Positions 21,158 to 32,235 of a DNA stretch of 64,000 nt are shown here, one piece after another; positions within the stretch are counted from its first letter, which is position 1; the number at the start of each line of letters is the position of its first letter. The position numbers were made by a program, and so were the translations under genes. The stretch comes from Toxorhynchites rutilus septentrionalis (Eukaryota; Arthropoda; Insecta; Diptera; Culicidae). The DNA lies in the NCBI RefSeq assembly GCF_029784135.1, contig NC_073745.1:238051664-238115663 (forward strand), read 5' to 3'. The notes beneath the pieces are model-generated. The model saw only the letters and a list, made by a program, of their open reading frames with translations. It was not told where the DNA came from and ran no database searches.

Positions 21158-21858
21158 TGTTACCAGACAAAGGTCCAGCTAGAGACCAGCAGGGCGGACT
21201 GTTCACGGGTCTCAAACACCCTCTTCCATGCGGTTTCATTTCACAGGGGCGTTCCTACCCACAATGAGGCAACTCAGAAGGGGGGAAGGACGACATTTCG
21301 CGGGTATAGAGTTTATCACTTCGGAATAAGGATTACTCACGGCACTCTGGTAGAGACTGCCAGTCACCGGATGTTGCGGCTCAGAGTTGAGGGAAACTCG
21401 GGGAAACTGACACTGCGTCCTTGAGCTCGGTCCTCCTGGTCGGGTGGGAAACTCTCCCACAACTCACTCGGGTAACACTCCCCACAATCACACGCACGGA
21501 CACCGACTCGGACCTTCCTTTTTTTCTACCCGGCGACCTCTTTTTTTAATTCCGTCACGCGCTTCAAATCTCACCACTCACGGATTTGGCGCTCCCCACA
21601 AAAGTGCTCCGCTTTTCAATCTTTTCTTCTCGACCTCTCCTTCTCTCTTTTTCTCCAAACTTTCTCCGTTTCCCACTTCATTGTCCTCCTCTTTATTTTT
21701 TTGTTCCGTAGGTTCGCATTTCCGTTCAACGTAAACGTCGCAGGGAAGATTGAGTAGAGATTGGAATGACTCAAAAACGAACTTATGCAACTTCCCCGTC
21801 GACGTTGAGATGGCGCTAGTTGCATGCTGTCAGATTGTGGGATTAACGCTACGTTACA
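21158..21858 (+). repeat. Core unit 2 of the satellite array
   Basis: Appears identical to core unit 1 over 701 bp, offset by 1,349 bp. Confidence 0.9.
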
Positions 21859-22586
21859 AATTTAAGAATTTAAGATTTTAAGATTTTAAGATTTAAGAAT
21901 TTAAGAATTTAAGAATTTGAGAATTTAAGATTTAAGAATTTAAGAATTTAAGAATTTAAGAATTTAAGAATTTAAGAATTTAAGAATTTAAGAATTTAAG
22001 AATTTAAGAATTTAAGAATTTAAGAATTTAAGAATTTAAGAATTTAAGAATTTAAGAATTTAAGAATTTAAGAATTTAAGAATTTAAGAATTTAAGAATT
22101 TAAGAATTTAAGAATTTAAGAATTTAAGAATTTAAGAATTTAAGAATTTAAGAATTTAAGAATTTAAGAATTTAAGAATTTAAGAATTTAAGAATTTAAG
22201 AATTTAAGAATTTAAGAATTTAAGAATTTAAGAATTTAAGAATTTAAGAATTTAAGAATTTAAGAATTTAAGAATTTAAGAATTTAAGAATTTAAGAATT
22301 TAAGAATTTAAGAATTTAAGAATTTAAGAATTTAAGAATTTAAGAATTTAAGAATTTAAGAATTTAAGAATTTAAGAATTTAAGAATTTAAGAATTTAAG
22401 AATTTAAGAATTTAAGAATTTAAGAATTTAAGAATTTAAGAATTTAAAAATTTAAGAATTAAAGAATTTAACAATTTAAGAATTCAAGAATTTATGAATT
22501 TGAGAATTTGAGAATTTGAGAATTTAAGAATTTAAAAATTTAAAAATTTAAAAATTTAAAAATTTAAAAATTTGAAAATTTTAGGC

Positions 22587-23286
22587 TGTTACCAGACAAA
22601 GGTCCAGCTAGAGACCAGCAGGGCGGACTGTTCACGGGTCTCAAACACCCTCTTCCATGCGGTTTCATTTCACAGGGGCGTTCCTACCCACAATGAGGCA
22701 ACTCAGAAGGGGGGAAGGACGACATTTCGCGGGTATAGAGTTTATCACTTCGGAATAAGGATTACTCACGGCACTCTGGTAGAGACTGCCAGTCACCGGA
22801 TATTGCGGCTCAGAGTTGAGGGAAACTCGGGGAAACTGACACTGCGTCCTTGAGCTCGGTCCTCCTGGTCGGGTGGGAAACTCTCCCACAACTCACTCGG
22901 GTAACACTCCCCACAATCACACGCACGGACACCGACTCGGACCTTCCTTTTTTTCTACCCGGCGACCTCTTTTTTTAATTCCGTCACGCGCTTCAAATCT
23001 CACCACTCACGGATTTGGCGCTCCCCACAAAAGTGCTCCGCTTTTCAATCTTTTCTTTTCGACTCTCCTTCTCTCTTTTTCTCCAAACTTTCTCCGTTTC
23101 CCACTTCATTGTCCTCCTCTTTATTTTTTTGTTCCGTAGGTTCGCATTTCCGTTCAACGTAAACGTCGCAGGGAAGATTTAGTAGAGATTGGAATGACTC
23201 AAAAACGAACTTATGCAACTTCCCCGTCGACGTTGAGATGGCGCTAGTTGCATGCTGTCAGATTGTGGGATTAACGCTACGTTACA
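22587..23286 (+). repeat. Core unit 3 of the satellite array
   Basis: Differs from units 1 and 2 at a few places: TATTGCGGC for TGTTGCGGC near 22,801, TTTTCGACTCTCC for TTCTCGACCTCTCC near 23,056 (one base shorter), and GATTTAG for GATTGAG near 23,180. Units 1 and 2 are therefore the younger pair. Confidence 0.9.
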
Positions 23287-23470
23287 AATTTAAGAATTTA
23301 AGATTTTAAGATTTAAGAATTTAAGAATTTAAGAATTTGAGAATTTAAGAATTTAAGAATTTAAGATTTAAGAATTTAAGAATTTAAGAATTTAAGAATT
23401 TAAGAATTTAAGAATTTAAGAATTTAAGAATTTAAGAATTTAAGAATTTAAGAATTTAAGAATTCGAAAA

Positions 23471-23871
23471 TTCGAGGTGATCATTTTCATTGGCATTCCA
23501 GTCTACATATAGTCGGTGTTAGGTCAGAGGGAATCAAGTCGCAAAATTGAAAATTTCGAGTTATTGATTGTATTAGGTTAAGCATTCCGTAAGCTACATA
23601 CCACATTAACCTGACTTGGAAAATCATACACCCAGGAAATAACGTACACCCAGGTTTTTTTTACGCGGGGAATACATACCTAGTAAACAAAAACCGCCTT
23701 AATTGGAAATCCGCGTAAAAAACGCGTCAATTGGAAAATTGTTTTTTCACTATAGTTTAATTGTGAAATTTGTTGTTGCAATTTCATGAAGGTGAATATC
23801 ATGAATATGAGAATATTGCAGAAGCCAGAGAACGAAAATACTGATGAAATGTTCAGACACATTCTACTCAC
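23471..23871 (-). other. Intron, right part, next to exon A
   Basis: No gene. At 23,650-23,740 there are TTTTTTTACGCGGGG and CCGCGTAAAAAACGCG pieces resembling the TACGCGG-rich MITE at 30,198-30,749. Confidence 0.45.
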
Positions 23872-24180
23872 ATTTCTTAGTGACTGTGAATTGGCGAGCT
23901 GTGCAGCGGCGGCAGCAGCCACTGCTTGCTGCTGCTGGTGTTGCTGATGTTGCTGGTGTTGGTGCTGGCTGAGTTCCTGCTGCTGCTTAAGGCTGTTGAG
24001 CTGGTGATCTGCGACAGCAACGGCCGCCGCTAGACCTCCACCCCCACCGGCAACGCCTCCACCGCCTGCCGCCCCGGCTCCCTTGACGACCTGTACCGAT
24101 AGACTGTCGGTAGCGAGGCCAGCCTGGGCCTGAGGGAAACCGGCGGCTCCCGGAAATGGTCCCATCCCCTGGACCATGTG
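23872..24180 (-). CDS. Candidate internal exon A of a Q/G/A-rich host gene
   Basis: Minus-strand, 309 nt, 103 codons, phase 0 at both ends. A pyrimidine-rich acceptor (TTCTCTCTTTGCAG) precedes CACATGGTCCAG, and the exon ends AGAAAT|GTGAGT. The reading starts HMVQGMGPFPGAAGFPQAQ, then has a Gly run, an ADHQLNSLKQQQELSQ segment, a His/Gln tract (QHQHQQHQQHQQQQ) and an Ala run. Such poly-Q/G/A tracts are typical of insect nuclear regulators. The gene would continue to higher coordinates upstream and join exon B at 18,382 without frame change. Protein not identified. The first ATG of the open frame (24,186) lies in the acceptor and is unlikely to be the start. Confidence 0.6.
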
Positions 24181-26539
24181 CTGCAAAGAGAGAATAATGA
24201 GAACGGAATGTATCGATTAGTACTCGGTATCGGAAGACTCTCAGAAACAGAACAGAACCAAACCGCACACCATATTGTTGTTGGTAACATTTTTGAAAAC
24301 AAGCACAAATCCGACATTGGAAGTAGCTATCATCATCATACGACAGAAAACTGTTCCCAACCAACTTGCCTCACTCTCTGGGGCCCGCAATCAGCATCAG
24401 TTGAACCAGGGGTATGACAACCGGTCAACACATCCTACAGAACATGAAAGGATCCATGTCTCTCGTGTGCACCTTGTCAAGGAGCCATTTTCTATTGTGT
24501 TCTGATAATGTCCGGACGGAGTCTCAAGCACGAGACGGGTGTATAATGATAAAGGATGAATTCACACAGCCGATTGTATCCCGTTGTCACCACCGGAGTA
24601 CCGTACCTACGAAACCACAACCGCAAGTGTTTTTCTGCTCTATCATACGGAAAGCGATCCTTTACGTACCTGTTACGGGCGGTGGGGATGTATCTTATCT
24701 GGTTCAAAAATAACAACCGACACAGTATGAGGTTGTCATTAGTTTGATACGGGGAACACCGACAGTAACACTACACCCGGTGCAGAAGTCCGTACGGGAG
24801 AAGGAAAAAAAAAGTGCTGGTGAACAAAATATCGATAGGAACTTGATTTTACGGGTCGGTTTGTAATCGTTCGTTGCTTCCATTATCGGAGAGATAGTTG
24901 AGTTTTCTAATTAGAATTTTTTTGCCACAGGAATTTTATCGATTTTAATTATCAAACACAAATTACAGTTTGTCTTGCTTTTTTCATCGACACACAGTGA
25001 TACCCCAGACGAAAATCTTCCTCCCTTCAGACGGACAATGCTCATTCAGTTGTCTGGTGAACTGGCGAAAATTTGCAAAGCTCGACCAATAATTATATTC
25101 TGAAGGACTCTGAACACAACGCAGGTTCCATTACATGCAATCCAGTGTTTCTGTTCCTATCGTGGGGTATGATGAAATCTATGCAGGACTGGAAATGCCG
25201 GACAAAGTGATATATGTAGTAGTCGAATGAGCAATATGAAGAGATAAGAGTCCTCGAGAGGAATTCTGTGAACGAAGTGAGTTCATTGCGCATTGTGTTG
25301 ATGATATGGTGATAGTCATGGTATATTCGCAGGAAACTGTTGCTGAATTCAATCCTCGAATCGAGCATAGCATTCCAAAGAGTTGTGAGAGGAAAGGAAT
25401 GGCGATGATTTGTGGTTGCCCGATGGCGATTTCTGGAGAACGAAATCCAATCATTGAATATTCGCTTTGGGAGGGAATGAGCTACAATGTCATTATTGTG
25501 TACACGATAAAGTCTCATCGAAAAAGTAAAACTGTGGGGAATGTGATTGAAGATGATATATATGAAGAAACTTTCTCGATGAAGTGCTACGTGTGATATC
25601 GAATTCTCGCGTTTGGGAGCTTCGACTCAGATGGACCAATCAGTTGAATTAGCAGCGTACTCGAACTGTGTGACAGGGAAGATTATTGTGTGTGAAAACT
25701 CTTCTTAAACTATGCTAGAAACTCTAGGGAAATAAATACATATCTTCCATCCACAAATGAATACGGTTTGTTGCTCGCTTCTTCTGGACTTCCTTTGCTA
25801 CATGAATGAACTTAGAACAACGTTTGAATGTTCCAATCATAGGCAAAGCGGTTTTGGGAATGAAAATAATGAGCAGGATATCTCTACATTTATTTTGAAT
25901 CATCAATATGTTGTTGGCTATAAGAAAAGCTATTTTTTCAATGATCAATTGAGAACACTGAGAAACATTTTTGTAATGTCGTATTCAATATTAGTGATAT
26001 GGAAACTACTGGCGATCTTCGACAATGTTAACTTAAAATAAGCATTCAAAATATTACATTAGTTTTTATTTTTTCTGATAAAGTTGAGTAAAAATTTAAA
26101 CAAACAAAATCTCTGACTTATAAAGTCGACATGGAACCATCATTTTACGCGATAATTTGGGCCAAAATCTAAAAAAAGAGTATTAGGATGACGTCTCTTG
26201 GGAACATATTGGGGGTGCAAATTGTAAAACAAAAACTATGGGTGGGTTATACCTGCGATATCACCGCAAGGTTGGCGTAGGATTGCCGTTGGCTAAATAA
26301 TCATTTGAGTATATTGATTAAATTACTGATTAAACCAGTGATTGAGTGAAACAATTTCCGAATTGAATTCCGAACAAATCCCAATTTAGGTCAATTCATG
26401 TACTGTGATAGATTACGTTCTTTGCTGAAAGTCTGACGTATGGCATGATGTCTTGTTCGTTTCATCCATTTATCGTGGATTTATCGTATATTTATACATT
26501 TAAATACTTCTCGAACCGCAATTTTTTCCCCAGAAAAGT
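24181..26539. other. Unique DNA, presumed intron upstream of exon A
   Basis: No exon supported. Overlapping frames on both strands at 25,093-25,596 (141, 91 and 96 codons) have no recognisable motif and lack good splice or start context. A fragment near 26,276 (GGCGTAGGATTGCCG) may be a decayed terminal piece of the GACGTAGG family. Confidence 0.45.
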
Positions 26540-26765
26540 TTAGAAATCTGTGTTAGGGAAACACATTCCGGTCTGCAGAAATGCATGCGGGTACAGAAAA
26601 AATCGCACCTTGCATCTATTTCGCAGACTCATTAGTTTTGAAATCTGTGTTAGGAAAACACATTCCGATCTGTTGAAATGCAAGCAAGAACAAAAGTACC
26701 CGCACCTTGCATATATTTTGCAACGCCGATTTGGTTTTGAAGTTTGTGTTAGGGAAACACACAGA
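26540..26765. repeat. Imperfect tandem repeat, about 97-bp unit, 2.3 copies
   Basis: GAAATCTGTGTTAGGGAAAC at about 26,543, again at about 26,640 and a third partial (GAAGTTTGTGTTAGGGAAAC) at about 26,739, with shared ACACATTCCG.TCTG and CGCACCTTGCAT blocks. The frames on both strands across it are products of the repetition. Confidence 0.8.
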
Positions 26766-27949
26766 TTCCAGCGATCGTGCATTAACCGCTGCGTAATCAT
26801 AACTGAGTGGACTTCCGAGCGGGCATTCGTTTATATACAGATTTGTGTGATTTCAATAGTCTATTTTCAAAACAATTTTTAAGTTATTGAAAAAGTTTTC
26901 GCGTCAATAATTAACAAGCCTATAACTCTTGGACATTTTATCTATCGAATGAAGTGATTATCATACCTTTCCGTTCAATCGTCAAAGGGTGATAAACATT
27001 CAAAACCTTGCACTCCAAGCGTCACTCTCTCGTTTTCGAAACATTGAACTTTCACCCCGGTACAGACATGAATGACGTAATCCTTCTTCCAAAAACGGTC
27101 GCATTGCGAAAATTGTCCAATTTCCATCGCTTGTTGCTCAGTAATTTTATTAATTTTAATTAATTAATGGATCCACGAGATTTTCGCATTAATCGATTTG
27201 GTCGCTCTCCGACAATCTATTAATTTTTTTTTCCAATGAAATTAACAATTGAAAAATGTCAAGCATAATCTGAACGAAAATTCTGATTGGTCGATTGACA
27301 CAAGTAATTTATGCTTTCCCAGACTGTGCCAATGAGCGTTTATAGCTTGTTTTAGAACTGCGTTATATCCCTCATTTTAATTGGTTCAATTTACGCTCCC
27401 CCAGTTTTACTGTCTGAAAAGAGCAAGTTACATAGCGGCGATTAATTGTGCCGGTGCAGCAAGTATGAAAGCCGTTTTCCGCGTTTTCTGTGTTTTTTCT
27501 TATTTTTCATGACCTTTATTGATTTTCCCATTCCTTTTTCTAATATTATGCAAACACTCACCATTCTGATGTCCACTAGCTAGATTAAACTACTAGGCTC
27601 AGTGTCCAAAACTTTTTCGAAAACGAAACATGAAAATTAAATTTCCTCTCAGTCGTTACGTTTCGAGCAGTTTCATTTCCATAAACGTCTTCCGTCACAA
27701 TCAACGCATTCGCTGCCAAACATGACTTGTTCACCAATCATGTTCGTCAATTTATTTTTAGTCGAAGCAAATTGTTGGTTTAATTGGCGTCAGAGGCAGA
27801 TTTATAGCATCTTCATTCAATTTGATTTCAATCCACCAGTACTACTCCACCTCGGCATGTACTCCGTTGCCCACGTGATCTAATTTTAATGTCCATATAA
27901 AGTGAAACGAAAACTGGATTTCGGATGCAAAACAGTGAATACATCATTA
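26766..27949. other. No gene seen
   Basis: AT-rich and apparently unique. No motif recognised. Confidence 0.45.
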
Positions 27950-29160
27950 ATGGATGGCTCCTTTGTTTGAATTGTAAAATTGAATAATTGTAAAATGTCA
28001 TTGTCTGGACGCGCTAAATGCTATATTTTGAATAACCCAATTTGTACTCCTCAATTTGCACCGACCAAAAAGGGGAATATAATTTGAATACATCATTGAA
28101 TACTGCGAAAGCAAAAGTAGCTGTCCGTCGTGCATATCATTTTATCCAAGTGGAATATGGAAATAAGACAACGAAGCCAACAACAAACGTACAAGGTAGC
28201 GAGCTGTCTGCTTTCATTTTTTTTTTGTTTTGCTCGACACAATGGCAGCCGCAATAGAAGCTAAACATTGCGTCACAAGCCTCACCCCTGTATGATTTTC
28301 CAGCCAGCCACTGCTTCGTTCCGAAGTGTTAATTCATTTTTTCTAATTTTTTTTCAGGCCCAATACTAACGTTAGCAGCACGAATAGTGTCAGCAGTAGC
28401 AGCAAAGAATTTCGATTACCTTCACAATTTGAATCGTTACGGTTTCCGCAGCCATCCAGCTGCCAACGGCGGCAGCGAGGGCATACAAAATGGCTTCTGG
28501 ACAGCTTGTTTTCACGAGAACAAGAATGAATGATTCAGCATTCATCCAACTATCTTTATCTGCGCTTTTCAGGGCAACTTAACCTTTTTCTGACGATTTA
28601 TTTCAATGCACATCGATTTTCATAATTTGTTTGTCGGAGGAGAGCTTGCGTGGCTATAGGAGCGTTTTGGACTAAAATATTTTCCAGCAGTGAAACCTAT
28701 GGTTTTCACTACTGGTTGAAAATTTGTTCTAATGCGGCTGCAATAGCCGCCGCCACTACAATACAATCGATTTCAAATGTTTTGTTTCCGTTCTGCGAAA
28801 GGTGCTGCATAGTATAATTGTTGGATGTTTTCTTTGGGAATGATGTTTCTGAGAGCATTGAAAATGTTATTTTGCTAAGAGATGGTGAACAACTACTTGG
28901 ACATTCAAGAAGTTCAGTGTTTCAGTGTCGCGACAGCGAGCGTATATAGACAGCGAGCAACCAACAATACATATTAATGTTGAGGCTGAGAGTCAATTTA
29001 AAATTTTATTGCTTCGCTGCTTTGAGATTTTTTTTGTGCTGATCAGCATGTAGTTTGTTTACATAACAACTGCTCTGAAATGTGGATAAGAAGCAACATT
29101 CTGGATTATTTAGTCCTACGTCTCTCGTGTAACCAAGATATTACCAACCTGTCTTTGGCA
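27950..29160 (+). repeat. Old diverged member of the histone-bearing element family
   Basis: Left side: ATTGAATAATTGTAAAATGTCATTGTCTGG and TTGTACTCCTCAATTTGCACCGACCAAAAAGGGG match 5,990-6,100 of copy 1 in order. Right side: TAGTCCTACGTCTCTCGTGTAACCAAGATATTACCAACCTGTC at about 29,111 matches the right end of the copies. A GCGCTTTTCAGGGCAAC near 28,566 resembles a decayed histone stem-loop. The interior between is otherwise different, and shares 28,700-29,040 with 33,240-33,540. Confidence 0.55.
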
Positions 29161-29498
29161 ACTCGTCGTTTAACTTTTGATTTCTAATCCAAGATGTAGA
29201 CTCGATGAAAAGATGTTCTGCATCGATGTATTCATACTGTCAAGTGGAGAATGTTCGTGTACGATTGAATTACAAGTACGCATTTTTGAACACAATTCAA
29301 AACCGGTTTGCTTTTGAAACATGATCATCACATTATTAAGTAATTTTAAATATTTTTTATCTCATCTAAAATTCGTGGTTCGTGGTTCAAACAACTAGTC
29401 TCAAAAAAATATAATACGCTGACAGAAGAATTATCTGAAATATAAATACAAGATGGAAAATTTACTTAGATATTCTATCTCTTTTTTTATTGTCAAAA
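29161..29498. other. AT-rich DNA, no gene
   Basis: Nothing recognised between the relic and the mariner fragment. Confidence 0.5.
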
Positions 29499-29500
29499 TA

Positions 29501-29787
29501 TTAGGTTGGGGAAAAAGTTATCCATTATTTTTTCGGTAGCTGGCTTTTGTGATCAATATCTCGCGTAAGATCATACAATTTCAAGTTTAGGTTTGTTGTA
29601 AAGGTGACATTTAACACTAATTTTTTTTTTTGCTGTTTGTTGTTTGTTCCATTCTGTTATGAGTTACAGAGTATTAACAGAGGAGTTCAACAAAGAGAAA
29701 ATTCGGTACATTTAACACATTCTCTTTAATAAATTCGAAAATGCCAGCCAGGCTGCTGAAATTGTGACTTTTGTTTATGGTGCCGAC
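29501..29787 (+). mobile_element. 5' fragment of a mariner element
   Basis: Starts TTAGGTTGGGGAAAAAGTTA after TA, the same terminal repeat as the element at 31,104-31,538. About 160 bp in, ATGAGTTACAGAG opens a reading YRVLTEEFNKEKIRYI*, which continues after a stop as HILFNKFENASQAAEIVTFV YG, the mariner N-terminal helix region. It is cut off at about 29,787, where palindromic family B sequence begins. Confidence 0.8.
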
Positions 29788-30170
29788 TGCAACAGTAGAA
29801 TACGTGCAATGTAAAATGTAAAAAAAATCCTCAACTTCCAAGAAAAAATATAAAAAAATATAGTGGCCTTAGTTCTGAGACCATGAAATCTATAAAAATA
29901 AATAGAATCAATTTTGACGTAAACAAAATTCATTTTTCTGCAACTGTTGTATTTTTCTAAAAAAGACCTGTCTTCAATTTGATATGTCATATCGTCTGAA
30001 TCGGTCCAGCAGTTCAAAAATTATGAATTTTAAAAAAGTAAAAGTCATTTTTGGAAACAAAGGCGAAAAAATGGGTTCTTAATATTTTATTTTATATAAT
30101 TTTTTGTGATAAAGAACAAATCTACAACTTTTCACGAAAATCTAAGAACCACTATATCGGTTTGACATCT
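29788..30170 (-). repeat. Fragment of palindromic repeat family B
   Basis: Contains ATATAGTGGCC.TAG (compare the TATAGCGCCCTCTA block), CTTCAATTTGATATGTCATA and the end block AGAACCACTATATCGGTTTG, i.e. the right-end half of family B. Frame 29,775-30,017 is a shadow. Confidence 0.7.
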
Positions 30171-30197
30171 AATGACAGTATATTTATGATGCAAATA

Positions 30198-30749
30198 CAC
30201 TGAAGTCGCTTTTTACGCGGTTTTATTTTACGCGGGCTTTTTTTACTCGGTTTTTAGAATTTACGCGGTTTTTAGAATTTACGCGGTTTATTTCTACGCG
30301 GATTTCGGAATTTACGCAGTTTTTTCTACGCGGATTTTGAAATTTACGCGGTTTTTTTCACGCAGCACATATCAACTGCGTAAAAATTCAATATACTAAT
30401 CGATGTGATTTTTCACTAAACAAGTTTGTATTTTAAGACTGATTAGTAACCGAGGAATAAAAGGAGATACAGATATCATGATAGTAGCATGCAAACCAAA
30501 TTCGATTAATCAATTGTTAGAATATGGGTTGCATTTTAAACTAATAATTCACTGTTTGTCAGATTTTCACCCTGATTTTTAAAATGACCTAGTTTCTTTT
30601 TACGCGGATTTTGAAATTTATGCGGTTTATTTTTACGAGGATTTTGGAATTTACGCGGTTTTTTTACGCGGATTTTGGAATTTACGCGGTTTTTTTACGC
30701 GGTTTTGTTTACGCGGCCCGTACCCCCCACGTGAAAAGCGACTCCAGTG
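30198..30749. mobile_element. MITE rich in TACGCGG, CACTGAAGTCGC ends
   Basis: 552 bp between TA dinucleotides (30,196-30,197 and 30,750-30,751). The ends, CACTGAAGTCGCTTTTTACG and the reverse of GTGAAAAGCGACTCCAGTG, form terminal inverted repeats. Both flanks hold runs of TTTACGCGG separated by TTTTT or GGATTTTGAAA, on the same strand. Non-coding. Probably of Tc1/mariner/pogo type from the TA duplication. Confidence 0.85.
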
Positions 30750-31101
30750 TACATCATTTGTAACACAATCGTCGGAATACAATAATTTCGCGAGGTTTTT
30801 AAAAGTGGCCATAATTTTGAACAAAATTGAAATCTCATAAAAAAGCAATCATATGTCAATAATATGTTAATAGAAAAAACGATCGATTTTGATCCGATCC
30901 ATCGTGATTTTTTTGTAGAACTTGTACATTAATAAGGTAGCAGCTGTTAAAAAAAAAAATATAATTTTCATGAATTTTCTATGAAAAAAAATTCAATGAG
31001 CCGTGAAAAGAATTGACTCGAGTATCAAACGATGTATTGAACACTTTTAAATCTAAAAACATATTTTGATGATAGATATTTTTATAGATATGTTGTGTAT
31101 A
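30750..31101. other. AT-rich DNA, no gene
   Basis: Nothing recognised. Confidence 0.5.
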
Positions 31102-31103
31102 TA

Positions 31104-31538
31104 TTAGGTTGGGGAAAAAGTTATCCATTATTTTCTCGTTGGCTGGCTTCAGTGATCAATACCTCGCGTAATATCTAACATACAATTTCAACCAGTTTCG
31201 ACCCGAAACGTTCAGAATTGGCCAACAGAAGAGGTGTGTTCAGGACAACGCAAGGCCACAGAATTCCGAGAGCTTGATTGGAATGTTTTAATGCATCCAC
31301 CATATAGTACGGATCTGGCAAATTGGGATCAAGAGAAAATTGTAAAAATCTATTGCTATGGTTTTTCGCTAAAAAGAACCAATACCTCTATGATAGAGAC
31401 ATTATGTAGCTACTTTTAGAATGGCAACAAATTTTCGAACAAAACGGTGCATATTTGACCCACATCGGACAATCCGAAGCATATTGAAAATAGTTTTGAA
31501 TTTCACCCAAAAAAATGATTACTTTTTCCCCAACCTAA
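31104..31538 (+). mobile_element. Internally deleted mariner element
   Basis: 435 bp, TA at both sides (31,102-31,103; 31,539-31,540). The ends, TTAGGTTGGGGAAAAAGTTA and the reverse of CTTTTTCCCCAACCTAA, are inverted repeats. The middle keeps only the last part of the transposase: LDWNVLMHPPYSTDLANWD (the mariner HPPYSPDLAPSD region with its catalytic Asp) and, after a frame change, WQQIFEQNGAYLTHIGQSEA followed by a stop, the mariner C-terminus. The N-terminal two thirds are deleted; TTTCGACCCGAAACGTTCAG near 31,197 may mark the junction. Confidence 0.88.
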
Positions 31539-31824
31539 TATTTTTTAGAATACTATTTAAATTTATCAATGTTTGGCGGCTAGAACATATCATTGTCGGA
31601 CTTGAAATCGAAAATGAGGATATGACTTCTCAAAATTTGTACAATATTCAGTACTCTGCCGAATCGTTAACATTTAGAAAAGTTAAAAAAAATAAATACA
31701 TCGAATCTACATGCAATTTTGCATGAAAAACTGTGTAAAAGAATTATTCCTCAGACTAGCCCCTCTAGAGATATGACAAAATTGAAACGAAATGAAAATT
31801 ATTACATAATTCTAACAAAAAGTA

Positions 31825-32023
31825 CAGGGTGGCGCACAAGTCATGCAACGCTCTCTGAAGAAAAAAACGATCGCGCTGCAACTATCGAGCATGTTGGTTC
31901 CTAAGCGGTTCTGTTGTTGACTTTGAATCGTTTTTTATTCGAGAATAAAGATTTTGTATCGTGTGACATTTTTTATACGATTTTTTTTGTGCAAATCGGT
32001 TGCATGACTTATGCGCCACCCTG
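31825..32023. mobile_element. 199-bp MITE, CAGGGTGGCGCA ends
   Basis: TA-flanked. The ends, CAGGGTGGCGCACAAGTCAT and the reverse of ATGACTTATGCGCCACCCTG, are 26-bp near-perfect inverted repeats, with a short non-coding middle. Confidence 0.92.
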
Positions 32024-32235
32024 TAAGTTAAAATATTTGTATTGATAAACAAATATCGGATTTCTTGGGGTGTTTTGAGACATAAAATTCAATAAGTATT
32101 TGTCAAACAAATATTTTCATTTGACAGGTGGATTTCAAGTTACGATAAAACTTTTCAAGTTATGATAAAACTGACAACTGACACAACTATACCTATTTAA
32201 TTCCATTTAAACAATTTTTGGGATAATGTGATTGT
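32024..32235. other. AT-rich DNA, no gene
   Basis: Nothing recognised. Confidence 0.5.

Larger units (their letters stand above)
19585..23470. repeat. (TTTAAGAA)n satellite with three embedded 0.7-kb cores
   Basis: Octamer TTTAAGAA arrays at about 19,585-19,800, 20,510-21,157, 21,859-22,586 and 23,288-23,464, separated by three near-identical cores. Edge octamers are degenerate in the same order each time (TTTGAGAA, then TTTAAAAA runs before each core; TTTAAGATTTTAAGATTT after). That shows the unit, core plus flanking satellite, was duplicated as a block. Unit lengths are 1,349 and 1,429 bp, differing by octamer number. Confidence 0.95.

Noticed and set aside
19794..23139. Recurring 93-, 96- and 74-codon open frames in the satellite region
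   Set aside because: They recur because the 701-bp core is repeated; there is no known domain, and frames are open on both strands at once.
20510..23464. Satellite arrays considered as a CRISPR-like array
   Set aside because: The octamer is contiguous with no spacers, and the cores are identical to each other; the window is eukaryotic.
25093..25596. Overlapping 141-, 91- and 96-codon frames
   Set aside because: Open on both strands without motif, splice or start context; typical of chance frames in moderately GC-rich DNA.
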